Source: an uncultured Clostridia bacterium
GTDB lineage: Bacteria > Bacillota > Clostridia > Oscillospirales > Ruminococcaceae
Assembly (NCBI GenBank): GCA_937891895.1
Contig: CALATN010000131.1
Span: 1-16,364 of the forward strand
Reading direction: 5' to 3'
DNA length: 16,364 nt
The position numbers were made by a program, and so were the translations under genes. The notes below the pieces were generated by a model. That model was not told the DNA's origin. It saw nothing but the letters and a program-made list of their open reading frames with translations, and did no database searches. Shown here one piece after another: positions 15,631 to 16,364 of the stretch (the stretch's first letter is position 1; each line of letters opens with the position of its first letter).

Positions 15631-16197
15631 ATGAAAACAGCAATCTTAATCGGTGCAATAATACTATTTATAGTATTCTGCATTATAGGATTTTTCCTAC
15701 TCCGCCGCGCTATATACAATATGATAGACCGCCGCATTGAACGCTTTCAGAGTGAGCTTATCGAAAAGCAAGTGCGTGAAATTCAGAATATGTATCGTCA
15801 GGTTCGTGGCTGGAGGCACGATTACCGCAATCACATCAACAATATGAAAATTCAGCTTTCACAGGAGAATTATGACGGACTTTCAGACTATCTTAATGAG
15901 CTTGCAGACGACCTCGACACTGTTGATACAGTAATCAAAACGGGTAATGTTATGGCTGACGCTATCTTAAACAGCAAGCTTAATGTTGCGGAGAAGATGA
16001 ATGTTCAGCTTAACGTCAAGGCGAATGTTCCCGAAACACTCCCTATGAGTGATGTGGAGCTTTGCTCGGTGCTTGGAAATATGCTCGATAATGCAGTTGA
16101 AGCCTGCGCTACACTCCCTGAGGAAGAACGCTTTATGCGTGTCTATATCGGTAAGCTAAAAGGTCAGCTTTATCTTTCGGTGCAATACTTCTCATAA
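15631..16197 (+). CDS. Sensor histidine kinase (AgrC/HPK10-like, GHKL), truncated before its ATP-binding glycine boxes
   Basis: Residues about 4-24 form a single membrane helix (AILIGAIILFIVFCIIGFFL). A coiled linker and the phosphoacceptor region follow, with VRGWRHDYRNHINNMKIQL (H63), the Spo0B-type H box of AgrC-like kinases. The N box is at about 148-158 (LGNMLDNAVEAC, N150 and N154). The expected continuation after GQLYLSV is the strand and glycine-rich lid that hold ATP. Instead the frame reads QYFS and stops at 16197. Without those boxes the protein should not autophosphorylate. AAGGA lies upstream of the ATG. It should pair with the LytTR regulator two genes upstream. The truncation coincides with an unrelated minus-strand frame and may be a rearrangement or an assembly join, not a natural end. 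Confidence 0.85.
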   Translation: MKTAILIGAIILFIVFCIIGFFLLRRAIYNMIDRRIERFQSELIEKQVREIQNMYRQVRGWRHDYRNHINNMKIQLSQENYDGLSDYLNELADDLDTVDTVIKTGNVMADAILNSKLNVAEKMNVQLNVKANVPETLPMSDVELCSVLGNMLDNAVEACATLPEEERFMRVYIGKLKGQLYLSVQYFS

Positions 16198-16364
16198 TAT
16201 TACCCTTGGATGAAACTCTGAATGTTTTGCCGTCATAGGAATTCAATCCGACGGTAGTTTTAAGTGCAAGCATTGGATCCTTGTTGAAAACAGAATCGGG
16301 ACTCTTTTCGCAATAGAAAGAGGGCTGCAGGAAATCCACAGAAAGCTGAACCTCATCTGTGAAA
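16133..16364 (-). CDS. Unknown protein fragment, minus strand, cut at both ends
   Basis: The frame is open from the right window edge leftward without a stop to 16133. The plausible coding part is about 16175-16364: it reads FTDEVQLSVDFLQPSFYCEK, then DPMLALKTTVGLNSYDGKTF and RVSSKGNIMRSIA. After that it runs into the antisense of the sensor kinase and looks non-native (KDKADLLAYRYRHA). Both termini of the real protein are therefore missing from view. The composition is that of a soluble, beta-rich protein. I do not recognise it. It is convergent with the kinase gene and shares its breakpoint. Confidence 0.45.
   Translation of the reverse strand, partial: FTDEVQLSVDFLQPSFYCEKSPDSVFNKDPMLALKTTVGLNSYDGKTFRVSSKGNIMRSIAPKDKADLLAYRYRHA

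Overview
The window looks like a chromosomal stretch from a low-GC, Gram-positive gut-type Clostridia, of the Ruminococcus/Oscillospiraceae kind. This is inferred from strong GGAGG ribosome binding sites, tight gene overlaps, and the families present: an ECF sigma factor with a DUF4367-like partner, a PadR/HAAS pair, an AgrA/LytTR-type two-component pair, and a DUF5724/DUF4132 giant protein. No rRNA, tRNA, CRISPR array, transposase or integrase is visible.

Left part (1-4148, minus strand). An ECF sigma factor (TTG start at 2221) is followed by a membrane-anchored anti-sigma-like protein with a duplicated DUF4367-like sensor domain and by a small four-helix membrane protein. These three genes overlap by 11 and 20 nt. 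A partial unknown gene runs off the left edge. Upstream lies a second minus-strand operon: a PadR repressor and, by a 4-nt ATGA overlap, a protein joining a HAAS-type prefix to a degenerate FtsW/RodA (SEDS)-like membrane domain. It ends in a clear terminator at 2368-2400. The PadR promoter is a near-perfect sigma-A promoter with dyads over its spacer and just downstream of its -10, so autoregulation is likely.

Middle (4240-9922, plus strand). A good promoter drives a 139-aa protein, which I read as a possible beta-grasp (ubiquitin/ThiS-like) fold, and a 1710-aa DUF5724/DUF4132 (MolR/YehI-like) protein 1 nt behind it. A 14-bp-stem terminator closes the operon.

Island (about 9923-13640, plus strand). 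The DNA becomes visibly AT-richer. It holds a DUF4365 PD-(D/E)XK-like protein and a 775-aa Mrr-like nuclease fused to a STAND-type (nSTAND3-like) P-loop NTPase. I read this as a horizontally acquired anti-phage cassette and the best candidate for an undescribed defence system in the window.

Right part (13671-16364). Composition returns toward the local norm with a LytTR response regulator, then an unrecognised 421-aa gene carrying a ParB-like DGHHK motif and a CPTC knuckle, then a GHKL sensor kinase. The 421-aa gene sits between a regulator and a kinase that are normally adjacent. The kinase stops before its ATP-binding glycine boxes, and an unrelated minus-strand reading frame begins there. 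This suggests a rearrangement or assembly junction near 16175.
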